The translations under genes and the position numbers were made by a program. From contig NZ_JAAKGP010000004.1 in the NCBI RefSeq assembly GCF_011043545.1, positions 1-64,000 of the forward strand: 64,000 nucleotides of DNA, in the 5' to 3' direction. Numbering within the stretch: the first letter of the stretch is position 1; each line of letters opens with the position of its first letter. The DNA comes from Rhodobacter sp. SGA-6-6. Lineage in GTDB: Bacteria > Pseudomonadota > Alphaproteobacteria > Rhodobacterales > Rhodobacteraceae. Shown piece by piece: positions 1-9,602 of this stretch. The notes under the pieces are model-generated. The model worked only from the letters and a program-made list of their open reading frames with translations. It made no database searches and was not told the DNA's origin.

Positions 1-23
1 CCTCCAAGCTGTAAGCAAAAGCA

Positions 24-60
24 GGCCGAAAGGCCCGGAACGGGCGCCCTTCGGGCGCCC
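24..60 (-). terminator. Candidate terminator hairpins after the DUF6473 gene
   Basis: Two hairpins lie just beyond the stop of the minus-strand gene: GGCC-GAAA-GGCC (24-35) and GGGCGCCC-TTC-GGGCGCCC (42-60). The stems are strong, but a T-rich stretch (TGCTTTTGCTT on the minus strand) appears only after both stems, so intrinsic termination is plausible rather than certain. Bases 1-23 show nothing else I recognise. Confidence 0.45.
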
Positions 61-69
61 GTTGCCGTT

Positions 70-867
70 TCAGAGCAGCGCCTCGATCACCGGCAGCAGC
101 GCCTCTGCCGCCTCCCGATGCGCCGCGGCGCCCGGCAGGTCGCGCGCCGCCGCCTCGTCCGCCGGGCAGAACCGCATCGCCCGCACCCCCTCGGCCCGCG
201 CCGCCGGGCTGGCCACCACCTCCACGCAGGCCGAGGCCAGCGGCTTCAGCGCTTCCACCATGCCGCGGTCGACCAGACCGGGACCGGCCTCCGATCCGCC
301 GCCCATCCACAGCAGCACCCGCCGCCGCGGCAGCCGCTGCAGCAGTGCCTGCATCCGCTGCAGCCACAGCGCCTTCATCTCTGCGGCAATCGGAGCGAAA
401 CGCTCCTCCCCCTTGCCGGCCAGCACGGCGATCAGGTGGCGGGTGAAGTGGATCTCGGTGAAATCCACCTCGCGGTAGAGCGAACGCAAGAGCGGCGTCG
501 CGGCGATGAAACGGTCGTTCCGCCGCGGATGCACCGTGTAATAGCGGTTGGTCAGGTTCTGCGCCCCGGTGACCTGCACCACCGCCAGATGCGCCGCCGC
601 CGCCACCTCCAGCGCGGCGCGGTCGGCCAGATAGACATCCGGCCCGGCGTTCTGGCAGCCGAGGTTGGCGACCGGAATCCCCAAAGCCTCTTCCACCAGC
701 GCCGGGAAGGGCGCGATGACGAAGCGGCCATAGGTCTCGGACCCGCCCAGCATGGCGATGTATTCGCCGGTCAGGTCCCGCCTCGGACCGCGGAACGCCA
801 GCCGCGACGCCCCGTAATGACATGGAAAATAGTCGAGCGCCCCGTCGCCCGGTTGCACGAAAGCCAT
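70..867 (-). CDS. DUF6473 family protein
   Basis: A 265-residue protein of a family (DUF6473) of unknown function seen mainly in Rhodobacterales. The ATG at 867 is chosen because family similarity begins at the GDGALDYFPCHYG segment near residue 7; the frame is open about 49 codons further upstream, but that extension has no family resemblance. I see no signal peptide or membrane segment. A GGSETYG stretch near residue 40, an N-x-G-containing stretch after it and a GAQNLTN segment resemble in order the blocks of SGNH hydrolases. That is my inference from short motifs, not an established assignment. It is transcribed away from the 3-hydroxybutyryl-CoA dehydrogenase gene, so 868-1028 must hold two divergent promoters; I cannot identify either confidently. 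Confidence 0.75.
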   Translation of the reverse strand: MAFVQPGDGALDYFPCHYGASRLAFRGPRRDLTGEYIAMLGGSETYGRFVIAPFPALVEEALGIPVANLGCQNAGPDVYLADRAALEVAAAAHLAVVQVTGAQNLTNRYYTVHPRRNDRFIAATPLLRSLYREVDFTEIHFTRHLIAVLAGKGEERFAPIAAEMKALWLQRMQALLQRLPRRRVLLWMGGGSEAGPGLVDRGMVEALKPLASACVEVVASPAARAEGVRAMRFCPADEAAARDLPGAAAHREAAEALLPVIEALL

Positions 868-1028
868 CACAGCCACCCATTCCGTCTCACACCCGCCTCC
901 AGACTGCGGGACAAGGCTTTCCAAAGGACTAAACCGCGGCCTTTCCCGACAAGTCGAAGCAGATTCCCCGGCCTTGCCCTGCCCCTGCCGCTTCCTTAAG
1001 GTCTGGCCCGACACATCAGGGGGCAGGC

Positions 1029-1904
1029 ATGGACATTCGGACGGTCGGGATCGTCGGGGCGGGGCAGATGGGCAACGGCATCGCCCATGTCTTCGCGCTT
1101 GCGGGCTATGACGTGCTGCTGAACGACATCAGCGACGAAGGTCTGAAGAAGGCCATGGCCACCATCGAGAAGAACCTCGACCGCCAGGTCGGCCGCGGCA
1201 AGATCACCGCCGAGGAGAAGGCCGCCGCCCTGGGGCGCATCCGCACCACGATGAAGCTTGCCGACCTCGGCCCGACCGACCTGATCATCGAGGCCGCAAC
1301 CGAGCGCGAGACGGTGAAGCAGGCGATCTTCGACGACCTGCTGCCGCATCTGAAGCCGACGACGATCCTGACCTCGAACACCTCCTCGATCTCGATCACC
1401 CGGCTGGCCTCGCGCACCGACCGCCCGGAAAAGTTCATGGGCTTCCACTTCATGAACCCGGTGCCGGTGATGCAGCTGGTGGAACTGATCCGCGGCATCG
1501 CCACCGACAACGAGACCTGGGACAGCCTGCACGAGGTGGTGCGTCGGCTCGGCAAGACCGCCGCCAGCGCCGAGGATTTCCCCGCCTTCATCGTCAACCG
1601 CATCCTGATGCCGATGATCAACGAGGCGGTCTATACGCTTTACGAGGGCGTGGGGTCGGTCAAGAGCATCGACGAATCGCTGAAGCTGGGGGCCAACCAT
1701 CCGATGGGGCCGCTGGAACTGGCGGATTTCATCGGGCTGGACACCTGCCTCGCCATCATGAACGTGCTGCACGAAGGACTGGCGGATACCAAATACCGGC
1801 CCTGCCCGCTCTTGACGAAATATGTCGAGGCCGGCTGGCTGGGCCGCAAGACCCAGCGGGGCTTCTACGACTACCGCGGCGAAACCCCGGTTCCCACCCG
1901 CTGA
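1029..1904 (+). CDS. hbd: 3-hydroxybutyryl-CoA dehydrogenase
   Basis: NAD(P)-dependent oxidoreductase of 291 residues that interconverts acetoacetyl-CoA and 3-hydroxybutyryl-CoA, a cytoplasmic step in butyrate/fatty-acid metabolism and feeding the ethylmalonyl-CoA route. The N-terminal Rossmann fold shows GAGQMGNGIAHVFA at about residues 10-23. The catalytic-domain signature follows, with FHFMNPVPVMQLVE (histidine near 139) and an FIVNRILMPMINEA helix near 184. The C-terminal domain contains the expected LGANHPMGPLELADFIG stretch and ends with GRKTQRGFYDY. Length is normal for stand-alone members (about 280-300). The ATG at 1029 immediately precedes the conserved fold. It is monocistronic: a hairpin pair follows directly and the next gene is convergent. 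Confidence 0.93.
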   Translation: MDIRTVGIVGAGQMGNGIAHVFALAGYDVLLNDISDEGLKKAMATIEKNLDRQVGRGKITAEEKAAALGRIRTTMKLADLGPTDLIIEAATERETVKQAIFDDLLPHLKPTTILTSNTSSISITRLASRTDRPEKFMGFHFMNPVPVMQLVELIRGIATDNETWDSLHEVVRRLGKTAASAEDFPAFIVNRILMPMINEAVYTLYEGVGSVKSIDESLKLGANHPMGPLELADFIGLDTCLAIMNVLHEGLADTKYRPCPLLTKYVEAGWLGRKTQRGFYDYRGETPVPTR

Positions 1905-1954
1905 CGATCCTTCGCCGAAGGATCGTGTTTTTACGATTTTTCGGCGAAAAATCG
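1905..1954. terminator. Tandem near-palindromes (R3 copy 1), bidirectional terminator
   Basis: Two adjacent near-perfect palindromes lie between convergent genes: CGATCCTTCG-C-CGAAGGATCG (1905-1925) and CGATTTTTCG-G-CGAAAAATCG (1934-1954), separated by TGTTTTTA. On the plus strand the first stem is followed by a T-run, as in an intrinsic terminator for hbd. On the minus strand the A/T-rich second stem is met first, directly after the acyltransferase stop codon. The same two-stem layout recurs at 32287-32333. Confidence 0.75.
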
Positions 1955-1959
1955 GGCCG

Positions 1960-2892
1960 CTAGCGCCCCAGCGACAACGTATGGTCCCGCAACCAGGCCA
2001 GGAACCCGCGCGGGTTGCCGTCCCATTTCTTCAACTCCTCCGCCGGGATCGGCTGGCCGATCACCGGGCGCTGCGGCTTGAACAGCGACCGCTTGATCTC
2101 GTAGAGCAGCAGGCCCTGCCGCAGGGTGTCCGAAATCCGGTTGGCGATCTGGAAGGCGCGGCTGTTCTGGCCGGGGAAGAAGATCGGCAGGATCGTCGCG
2201 CCCGAGGATTTGACGATCTTGTGCGTGAAGACGTTCCATTCCGCCTCCACCGCCGGGCCGAACCAGGTTTCGCTCATCGCCACCTTGCCGGCCGGGAAGA
2301 CGATGATCGCCCCGCCCGCCTTCAGGTGCTTCATCGTCTCGTCCCGCATCTTCAGGCCAAGCTCGCGGGCATTCTCCTCATGCGGGAAGGGCACCGGGAT
2401 CATGAATTCCTCGACCTCGGGGATGCCGGTCAGCAGGCTGCGGGTCAGGATCTTGAAGTCGGACCGGACGCGGTTGACCATCTCGGCCATCACCATGCCG
2501 TCCACCAGGCCCGAAGGGTGGTTGGCCACCACCACCAGCGCGCCGGTCTTCGGGATGCGGGCGATTTCCTCGGCCGGCGTGTCGATGCGGATGCCCATGT
2601 GGCGGATCGCCTTGGGCCAGAACGGCGCGCCGAAGGGGGCGCCGGACTTCTCGAAGCTGCGGATCAGCCGCAGCAGCTGCACCTTGGCGGTCAGCCATTC
2701 GATGGCGCGGATGGTGCCGGCCTTGAACGGATTCGTGAAGGTGCCGGCATAGGACAGCCGCCGCATGTCGTATTGCCGCTCGGGCCGCGCGGGAGGCAGC
2801 TCTGCCGCCTCGGGGGCGATCTGGCTCTGGTCGGTCACGCGGCGGTGGTCCCTGGCGTCAGGCCCGGCGGGGCGCGGGGCTTCTCCGCTCAA
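1960..2892 (-). CDS. Lysophospholipid acyltransferase family protein (PlsC/hemolysin-like)
   Basis: A 310-residue acyltransferase-fold protein expected to transfer an acyl group to a lysolipid at the inner membrane. The signature block is NHPSGLVDG near residue 130, where His and Asp are five residues apart rather than four, as in the putative hemolysin/OlsA-like subgroup. It is followed by the FPAGKVA block near 203 and ILPIFFPGQNS near 240. I use the TTG at 2892. It overlaps the HPr stop as TTGA and is preceded by a GGAG seven bases upstream; a GTG at 2838 is the alternative. The substrate cannot be told from sequence. It is the last gene of the chvI-chvG-hprK-rapZ-EIIA-HPr run, which suggests a link between this regulatory PTS and envelope lipids; that link is inference. 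Confidence 0.8.
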   Translation of the reverse strand: MSGEAPRPAGPDARDHRRVTDQSQIAPEAAELPPARPERQYDMRRLSYAGTFTNPFKAGTIRAIEWLTAKVQLLRLIRSFEKSGAPFGAPFWPKAIRHMGIRIDTPAEEIARIPKTGALVVVANHPSGLVDGMVMAEMVNRVRSDFKILTRSLLTGIPEVEEFMIPVPFPHEENARELGLKMRDETMKHLKAGGAIIVFPAGKVAMSETWFGPAVEAEWNVFTHKIVKSSGATILPIFFPGQNSRAFQIANRISDTLRQGLLLYEIKRSLFKPQRPVIGQPIPAEELKKWDGNPRGFLAWLRDHTLSLGR

Positions 2893-3158
2893 TAATCCTC
2901 TCCGAAGCGGGCCGCAACAAGGGCCTCCAGCGCATCGGCGAGTTTCTCCGCTTCCGGGCCGCTGGTGACGACATCGACCGAGGTCCCGCGCGAGGCGCCC
3001 AGCATCAGGAGGCCCATGATCGAATCACCCGAGACCTCCATCCCGTCCTTCGCCACCATGGCGCGGGCGTCATGCGCCTCCACCACCTCGACGAAGCGGG
3101 CCGAGGCCCGGGCGTGCAGGCCCTTCTCGTTGACGATGCGCAAGCTGCGGCTGGTCAT
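2889..3158 (-). CDS. ptsH: HPr phosphocarrier protein
   Basis: An 89-residue HPr. The phosphorylatable histidine is H15 in GLHARAS, and the HprK target serine is S46 in GDSIMGLLMLGA, so both regulatory sites are intact. In alphaproteobacteria this HPr serves a regulatory rather than sugar-transporting PTS, receiving phosphate from an EI-type enzyme (not in this window) and passing it to the EIIA encoded next to it. The ATG at 3158 has a GAGGGG Shine-Dalgarno five bases upstream. It starts nine bases after the EIIA stop codon and overlaps the following acyltransferase by four bases, so translational coupling is likely. Confidence 0.95.
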   Translation of the reverse strand: MTSRSLRIVNEKGLHARASARFVEVVEAHDARAMVAKDGMEVSGDSIMGLLMLGASRGTSVDVVTSGPEAEKLADALEALVAARFGEDY

Positions 3159-3167
3159 CGCGCCCCC

Positions 3168-3563
3168 TCAGGCCCCGCCGCCCAGATCGAGGCTGTTGAT
3201 ATACTTGCGCCCGGCGTCCAGCGCGGCCGAGACCGCATCCGGCACCGCCATGTCGCGCGACTTCGCCAGCTTGATCAGCATCGGCAGGTTGGCGCCGTAG
3301 AGGATTCGCCGGCCCGAGGCGGCGCAGGCCGGCAAGGACAGGTTCGACGGGCTGCCGCCGAACATGTCGGTGACCACCACCACGCCCTGGCCCTGGTCGA
3401 CCGAGGCGGCGGCGGCCATGATCTCGGCCTGCTTGGCGGCGCGGTCGTGGTCGTCCTCGATGGCGATGGCGCGCACCCCGTCCTGCTTGCCGACGACATG
3501 TTCGACCGCGGAAAGATATTCCCGCGCCAGGCCACCATGGGCGACGATGACGATCCCGATCAA
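3168..3563 (-). CDS. PTS EIIA component, mannose type
   Basis: A 131-residue EIIA of the mannose/fructose (ManX) family with active-site His at residue 9 in IVIVAHGG and the typical [10 protein letters not shown] segment near residues 66-75. There is no EIIB, EIIC or EIID nearby, so it probably works as a phosphorylation-state sensor in the regulatory PTS, with HPr as donor. The start is a TTG at 3563 overlapping the rapZ stop (TTGA). It is supported because family similarity begins with the very first residues, [11 protein letters not shown], and no ATG or GTG is available there. The C-terminus ([14 protein letters not shown]) is normal for the short single-domain alphaproteobacterial form. 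Confidence 0.93.
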   Translation of the reverse strand: MIGIVIVAHGGLAREYLSAVEHVVGKQDGVRAIAIEDDHDRAAKQAEIMAAAASVDQGQGVVVVTDMFGGSPSNLSLPACAASGRRILYGANLPMLIKLAKSRDMAVPDAVSAALDAGRKYINSLDLGGGA

Positions 3564-4495
3564 ACCGCAGACACCTTGTCAGCTGGAGGGTGTGCCACCC
3601 CCTTGCGTTCCAGTTCCCGATGCCGTTTTGACACCGGCCAGCCCGCTTCCGCAAGGGCTGCCCCCAGCATTTCCGCTACGGCAACCGATCGGTGTTGCCC
3701 TCCGGTGCAGCCGAAGCCGATCGAGAGATGCGCCTTGCCCTCCTCCAGATGCGCGGGAAGCAGCATCAAGAGCAGGTCGCGCAACCTGCGGAAGAATTCG
3801 TCGAATCGCGGGTCGGCGCGGACGAAGGCCGCCACCGCCGGGTCGCGGCCGTCCAGCGGGCGCAAGGTAGGGTCCCAATGCGGGTTGGACAGGAAGCGGC
3901 AGTCGAAGATCATGTCGACGCCGCGCGGGACCCCGCGCTTGTAGCTGAAACTCTGCACCGAGACCGCCAGCCGCCCATCGGTATGGGCATCGAACCAGCG
4001 GGCGATTTCCGCCTTCAGGTCGTGCGGCGACAGGTCGGTGGTGTCGATCAGGTGGTCCGCCCTGACCCGGATCGGCGCCAGCAGGTCGATCTCGCGACCG
4101 ATGCCTTCGGTCGGGGTTTCGGCCGGGGCCAGCGGATGGCGGCGGCGGGTTTCCGAGAAGCGGCGGATCAGTTCGCCCGGCGCGCAGTCCAGATACAGCA
4201 CCTCCAGCGCCACCCGCGGATCGCGGGTCAAGCTGTCGATCAGCTCGATCAGCGCCGTCGCATTGAAATCCCGGTTGCGGGCGTCCAGCCCCAGGGCGAT
4301 GGGGCGGCCGAGCGGCGGCCCCTCCAGCAGCCGCGGCACCAGGCTCAGCGGGATGTTGTCGATGCCCTCGTAGCCCAAGTCCTCCAGCACATGGATCGCC
4401 GTCGACCGCCCGGCGCCGGAGGGGCCGGTGATCAGCACCAGTCGGTGCTCCTGCATCGGGTCGGGGATCGGGCCTTTCATCGGGTCGGGGATCAT
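3560..4495 (-). CDS. rapZ: RNase adapter protein RapZ
   Basis: A RapZ/YvcJ-family nucleotide-binding protein of 311 residues. The Walker A motif GPSGAGRST (residues 24-32) has Arg where many members have Lys, as is common in alphaproteobacteria. The C-terminal domain carries the family signature [12 protein letters not shown]. In E. coli RapZ guides RNase E to the GlmZ sRNA; the role in Rhodobacterales is less clear, but the gene sits regularly with hprK and PTS genes. I choose the ATG at 4495, eight bases after the hprK stop. ATGs at 4480 and 4456 also fit, and the N-terminus has an IPDPM repeat that may explain start ambiguity. It overlaps the EIIA gene by four bases. Confidence 0.93.
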   Translation of the reverse strand: MIPDPMKGPIPDPMQEHRLVLITGPSGAGRSTAIHVLEDLGYEGIDNIPLSLVPRLLEGPPLGRPIALGLDARNRDFNATALIELIDSLTRDPRVALEVLYLDCAPGELIRRFSETRRRHPLAPAETPTEGIGREIDLLAPIRVRADHLIDTTDLSPHDLKAEIARWFDAHTDGRLAVSVQSFSYKRGVPRGVDMIFDCRFLSNPHWDPTLRPLDGRDPAVAAFVRADPRFDEFFRRLRDLLLMLLPAHLEEGKAHLSIGFGCTGGQHRSVAVAEMLGAALAEAGWPVSKRHRELERKGVAHPPADKVSAV

Positions 4496-4502
4496 CTGCG
4501 CG

Positions 4503-4952
4503 TCAGTCCTGCCTGTCCCCCTGAAGATAGAGGAACAGGGCGGCAGGGAAATGGTCATTCTGCACCCGCAGCACAAGCGGCAGGCGGCATCCCAGTATCG
4601 TAATGCCGCGGCGGGGGGGCAAGCGCTGATCCTCCTCCTGTGCCAGATCTGCCACCAGCGCCACCCGGGCCCGATCCACCGGATCGGCCCGCAGGAGGCC
4701 CACGCCCCGCGCCTCGATCAGCCCGCGGATCGCCGGCGAGGGGCAGCGGGCCGCCAGCCCCTCCGCCTCCGCCACCACTTCGGTGCGGTCGTCCGATACC
4801 AGCCTTGCGCCAAGCGCCATCAGTTGCAGCGCCAGCGCCGACTTGCCGGCGCCGGAAGGGCCGGTGATCAGCAGCCCGCGGCCGTTCAAAGCCACGCAGC
4901 TGGCGTGCAGGATCAGGCTTTCGCCGGGGCCAGCCGCGGCCGGCCCGTTCAA
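4503..4952 (-). CDS. hprK: HPr kinase/phosphatase, short alphaproteobacterial form
   Basis: A 149-residue protein equal to the C-terminal catalytic domain of HprK; Gram-positive HprK is about 310 residues with an extra N-terminal domain. It shows Walker A GPSGAGKS (residues 31-38), the LVSDDRTEV segment that carries catalytic acidic residues, and the family signature [13 protein letters not shown]. It should phosphorylate or dephosphorylate Ser46 of the HPr encoded three genes downstream. The start is TTG at 4952, overlapping the chvG stop as TTGA. No ATG exists before the conserved [11 protein letters not shown] segment, so this start is well supported. Confidence 0.93.
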   Translation of the reverse strand: MNGPAAAGPGESLILHASCVALNGRGLLITGPSGAGKSALALQLMALGARLVSDDRTEVVAEAEGLAARCPSPAIRGLIEARGVGLLRADPVDRARVALVADLAQEEDQRLPPRRGITILGCRLPLVLRVQNDHFPAALFLYLQGDRQD

Positions 4953-6646
4953 ATCGGCAAGCCCACCACGAAGCGGGCGCCCAGCGGTTCGCTGGTCACG
5001 TCGGCCGCGGTGGGGCGGATGTTCTCGGCCCAGATCACCCCGCCATGCGCCTCGACGATCTGCTTCGAGATCGACAGGCCCAGGCCGGAGTTGTTGCCGA
5101 AATGGGTGGGCGGGCGGTCGGAGTAGAAGCGCTTGAACACCTTGGTCAGCGCCTGTTCCGGGATGCCGGGGCCGGTGTCTTCCACCACCACCAGCACCCG
5201 GTTGTCGCGCCGCCGGGCCCAGACCCGCACCGCGTCGCCCTCTTCGCAGAAGGAGATCGCATTGGTGATCAGGTTGACGAAGACCTGGGCCAGCCGCGCC
5301 TCCAGCCCGCGGATCAGGATCGGCTCGGCCGGCAGGTCGGTGATGAAGTCCACCCCCTTCTCCGCCGCCTGGTTGCCCAGGTGCTGGCCCAGGGTGGAGA
5401 GGGTCTTGATGAGGTTGAATTCCTCTTCCTCTTCCTTGACCAGTTCGCTGTCCAGCCGCGAGGCGTTGGAGATGTCGCTGACCAGCCGGTCCAGCCGCCG
5501 CACGTCATGCTCGATCACGTCCAGGAGCTTCTCGCGGTGCTCCTCCTTCTTGACGAAGCGCAGCGAGCCGACCGCCGAGCGCAGGCTGGCCAGCGGGTTC
5601 TTGATCTCATGCGCCACATCGGCCGCGAACTGTTCGTTGGCGTCGATGCGGTCGTAAAGCGCCGCCACCATGCCGCGCATGGCGACCGACAGCCGGCCGA
5701 TCTCGTCCGGCCGCGCCGCCAGGTCGGGGATGCGGACGCGACCGGGGTTCACCTTGCGCGCGTCGCGGTCGCGGCCGATCTCGGCCGCCGTCGCCAGGTC
5801 CGACAGCGGATTGGCGATGGTCGAGGCCAGCACCAGCGAAAGCCCGATCGACACCAGCAGCGCCACCACGAACATCTGCAGGATCTGCTCGCGCTCGTAG
5901 CGCACCAGCCGGTCGATCTCGCCCTCGGCCGAGGTCAGGGCGACCACGCCCATCACCTCGCCGGCCGACCACACCGGGGTGCCGACGGCGAACAGGGTGC
6001 CGCCGTCCTGCCCCTGGCCGGTATGCGACCCGGTGGCGCCGGCACGGGCGCCGGGGAAGACCTCGCGCGCCAGCGCCATGCCGTCGATCTCTTGGGCGGG
6101 CTGCGCGCCGAAGGACAGCACGCCGGAGACGGTGTTCCAGACCGCGTTCAGGAAATCGGTGATGACGGTGGAGCGCACGCCGCCGGGCGTCTCGCCGGGG
6201 GTCGGCTCGGGGCCGGTGCGGCTGGCCAGCAGCCCGCCGTTCGGGTCGAAGACATAGACCTCCACCCCGGCGCCGAGCTTCACCTCCTGCAACGCCGCGG
6301 CATAGTCGAAGCCGGGCGCGGCCGGATGCAGCTGCACCTCGAACACCTCGGCGATCAGCTCCGCCTCTCGGATCAGCCCGGCCTCTCGCTGCAGGACCAG
6401 GCTGTCGCGGAACGGGTTCAGGAACAGCACCCCGGCGACCAGGATCACCAGCGCCATCAAGTTGAAGATGATGATCTTGCGCGCCAGCGGACTGCGGTTC
6501 AGCGCGACGAGGCCGGATTTCGACCGCGTCTCGCGCAACTCCTCGGCCGTGCTGTCGGGCGAGACCCAGTCCTCGCCCAGAAGCACCTCGCCGGTCTTCC
6601 TGGGGCGCGTGTCATCCATCATGATGCGCGGCGCTACTATTGCCAT
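4949..6646 (-). CDS. chvG: Sensor histidine kinase ChvG (ExoS/BvrS family)
   Basis: Membrane-bound histidine kinase of 565 residues. Order: cytoplasmic N-terminus, TM1 at about 58-78, periplasmic sensor region 80-256, TM2 at about 257-278, HAMP to about 333, HisKA with phospho-acceptor His346 in VAHEIKNPLASL, then HATPase_c with N box (FVNLITNA, 456-463), G1 DTGPG (491-495) and G2 GLGLS (521-525). In Agrobacterium, Sinorhizobium and Brucella the orthologues sense acid or envelope stress and control virulence, exopolysaccharide and carbon metabolism genes through ChvI. Here chvI lies 17 bases upstream and hprK overlaps downstream by four bases, so sensor and regulatory PTS appear co-transcribed. 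Confidence 0.95.
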   Translation of the reverse strand: MAIVAPRIMMDDTRPRKTGEVLLGEDWVSPDSTAEELRETRSKSGLVALNRSPLARKIIIFNLMALVILVAGVLFLNPFRDSLVLQREAGLIREAELIAEVFEVQLHPAAPGFDYAAALQEVKLGAGVEVYVFDPNGGLLASRTGPEPTPGETPGGVRSTVITDFLNAVWNTVSGVLSFGAQPAQEIDGMALAREVFPGARAGATGSHTGQGQDGGTLFAVGTPVWSAGEVMGVVALTSAEGEIDRLVRYEREQILQMFVVALLVSIGLSLVLASTIANPLSDLATAAEIGRDRDARKVNPGRVRIPDLAARPDEIGRLSVAMRGMVAALYDRIDANEQFAADVAHEIKNPLASLRSAVGSLRFVKKEEHREKLLDVIEHDVRRLDRLVSDISNASRLDSELVKEEEEEFNLIKTLSTLGQHLGNQAAEKGVDFITDLPAEPILIRGLEARLAQVFVNLITNAISFCEEGDAVRVWARRRDNRVLVVVEDTGPGIPEQALTKVFKRFYSDRPPTHFGNNSGLGLSISKQIVEAHGGVIWAENIRPTAADVTSEPLGARFVVGLPI

Positions 6647-6663
6647 TCAGGACACCCCGGCCG

Positions 6664-7365
6664 TCACTCTTCGTTGTAGCGATAGCCGATGCCATAAAGC
6701 GTCTCGATGGCGGCGAAATCGTCGTCGACCGAGCGCATCTTCTTGCGCAGCCGCTTGATGTGGCTGTCGATGGTGCGGTCGTCGACATAGACCTGATCGT
6801 CATAGGCCACGTCCATCAGCTGGTCCCGGGACTTCACGAAGCCCGGCCGCTGCGCCAGCGCCTGCAGCAGCAGGAATTCGGTGACGGTCAGCGAGACATC
6901 CTTGCCCTTCCAGCTGACCGAATGGCGCAGCGGGTCCATCCGCAGGCTGCCGCGCTCCATGATCTTGTTTTCCTCGGCCACCGGCACCTCTCCGGTGGCG
7001 ATCGCCTCCTGCCGGCGCAGCAGCGCGCGGATGCGTTCGACCAGCAGCCGCTGCGAGAAGGGCTTCTTCACATAGTCGTCGGCGCCCATGCGCAGGCCCA
7101 GGACCTCGTCGATCTCGTCGTCCTTCGAGGTCAGGAAGATCACCGGCATGGTGGTCTTCTGCCGCAGCCGCTGCAGCAGGTCCATCCCGTCCATCCGCGG
7201 CATCTTGATGTCCAGGACCGCCATGTCGGGCAGGCGGCGGTTGAAGGCATCGAGCGCGGATTGCCCGTCGTTGTAGGTTTCCACCTCGAAGCCCTCGGCT
7301 TCGAGCGTCATCGAGACGGACGTCAGGATGTTCCTGTCGTCGTCCACAAGGGCGATCCTCGACAT
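6664..7365 (-). CDS. chvI: Response regulator ChvI (OmpR family)
   Basis: A 233-residue OmpR/PhoB-type regulator. The receiver domain has the acidic pair in LVDDD (residues 7-10), the phospho-acceptor D52 in [10 protein letters not shown] and the conserved Lys in the VKKPF segment. The C-terminal winged helix ends in the typical [11 protein letters not shown] and [13 protein letters not shown] segments. The ATG at 7365 starts exactly at the receiver domain; the frame continues 47 codons upstream without similarity. It is the first gene of the operon, divergent from pckA across 346 bases. Orthologues in Rhizobiales control the neighbouring pckA, which makes this intergenic region a likely target. 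Confidence 0.95.
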   Translation of the reverse strand: MSRIALVDDDRNILTSVSMTLEAEGFEVETYNDGQSALDAFNRRLPDMAVLDIKMPRMDGMDLLQRLRQKTTMPVIFLTSKDDEIDEVLGLRMGADDYVKKPFSQRLLVERIRALLRRQEAIATGEVPVAEENKIMERGSLRMDPLRHSVSWKGKDVSLTVTEFLLLQALAQRPGFVKSRDQLMDVAYDDQVYVDDRTIDSHIKRLRKKMRSVDDDFAAIETLYGIGYRYNEE

Positions 7366-7711
7366 GTCGTTATTTCCTGCTCTGGTTATGTTTTTTCGCC
7401 ATTCTCCGCATTTCGGGACCGGGAAGCAACATAAAAGCGAATCACCCCGGGGTCCGGCGCCTTCAGGAAAGCCGAAATTTCCGAAGCAATGGCTAATTTG
7501 TCTCACCTTTCCGGGAGGACCGCAATTGGTTGCGCTAACCTCTGCTTGGTTGCGCTAACTCTGCGATTGCCTCCTGTTCCCGAGGGATTTCCGCATGTTA
7601 TATCCCTGTGACGGACAGGCCCAACCGGCCGGTCCCGGCACCCATTGGCCCGGGTGTCCCTTCATCACGACGAAATCGCCGCCCCAGGCGCGGCACTCGG
7701 GAGCTTGCAGG
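7366..7711. promoter_or_regulatory. chvI/pckA divergent control region with two 14-bp direct repeats
   Basis: 346 bases without a gene, holding the promoters of chvI (minus) and pckA (plus). The clearest signal is the direct repeat TTGGTTGCGCTAAC at 7526-7539 and again at 7546-7559, a spacing of exactly 20 bp, which would put two bound proteins on the same helix face. Each unit contains GGTTGCGCTAACC-like dyad symmetry (the first copy reads on to a second C), a shape typical of LacI-family operators. Established background: the LacI-family regulator PckR controls pckA in rhizobia. Whether this is its site, or a ChvI site, is inference. I could not fix -35/-10 boxes. SD GGGAG (7699-7703) precedes the pckA ATG by eight bases. 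Confidence 0.55.
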
Positions 7712-9310
<1,599 letters not shown>

Positions 9311-9335
9311 CCTTTTCCCGCGGCGACCAGATCGA

Positions 9336-9400
9336 GCGCCCGGACGGCCAAGGCCGCCCGGGCGCAAGTCTTTCGTCTCGCCTCTGCGCCTTTCAGGCGC
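9336..9400 (+). terminator. pckA terminator hairpins
   Basis: After the pckA stop there is a strong stem GCGCCCGG (9336-9343) / CCGGGCGC (9358-9365) with an inner GGCC-AA-GGCC stem, followed by AAGTCTTTCGTCT. A second smaller stem, GCGCC-TTTCA-GGCGC, lies at 9386-9400. The first with its short T-rich tail is a reasonable intrinsic terminator. Confidence 0.6.
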
Positions 9401-9426
9401 AACCGGCTCGGACGTGCGCGCCGCGC

Positions 9427-9522
9427 GGGGATATTTAGGGGCAGGTGAAAGGGAAGAAGCGCTCTTCTTCAAATTCACCTGCCACAAATATCCTCAGGGG
9501 GTTTGGGGGCAGAATGCCCCCA
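9427..9522. repeat. R2 repeat copy 1 with long inverted repeat and terminator stem
   Basis: Between convergent pckA and the TSUP gene. It begins with a long imperfect hairpin built of three stems: GGATATTT/AAATATCC (9429-9436/9486-9493), GCAGGTGAA/TTCACCTGC (9441-9449/9474-9482) and GAAGAAG/CTTCTTC (9453-9459/9464-9470) around a CGCT loop. It continues into CAGGGGGTTT and the stem TGGGGGC-AGAAT-GCCCCCA (9504-9522). The right half (AAATATCC, GGGGGT, G/C stem) recurs at 47564-47597 and 58271-58308, again between convergent genes. Confidence 0.7.
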
Positions 9523-9602
9523 TCAGGCGACGCCAGCCGCGAGCGACTCCGCCAGCCAAAACGATAAGGAATGCGGCGGCAGCCGCGCAATTCGGCAGCC
9601 GG

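Noticed and set aside
3560-4576. Longer RapZ starting upstream at 4576
   Set aside because: That start lies inside hprK, and the extra residues before the IPDPM segment are not conserved; ATG 4495 just after the hprK stop fits better.
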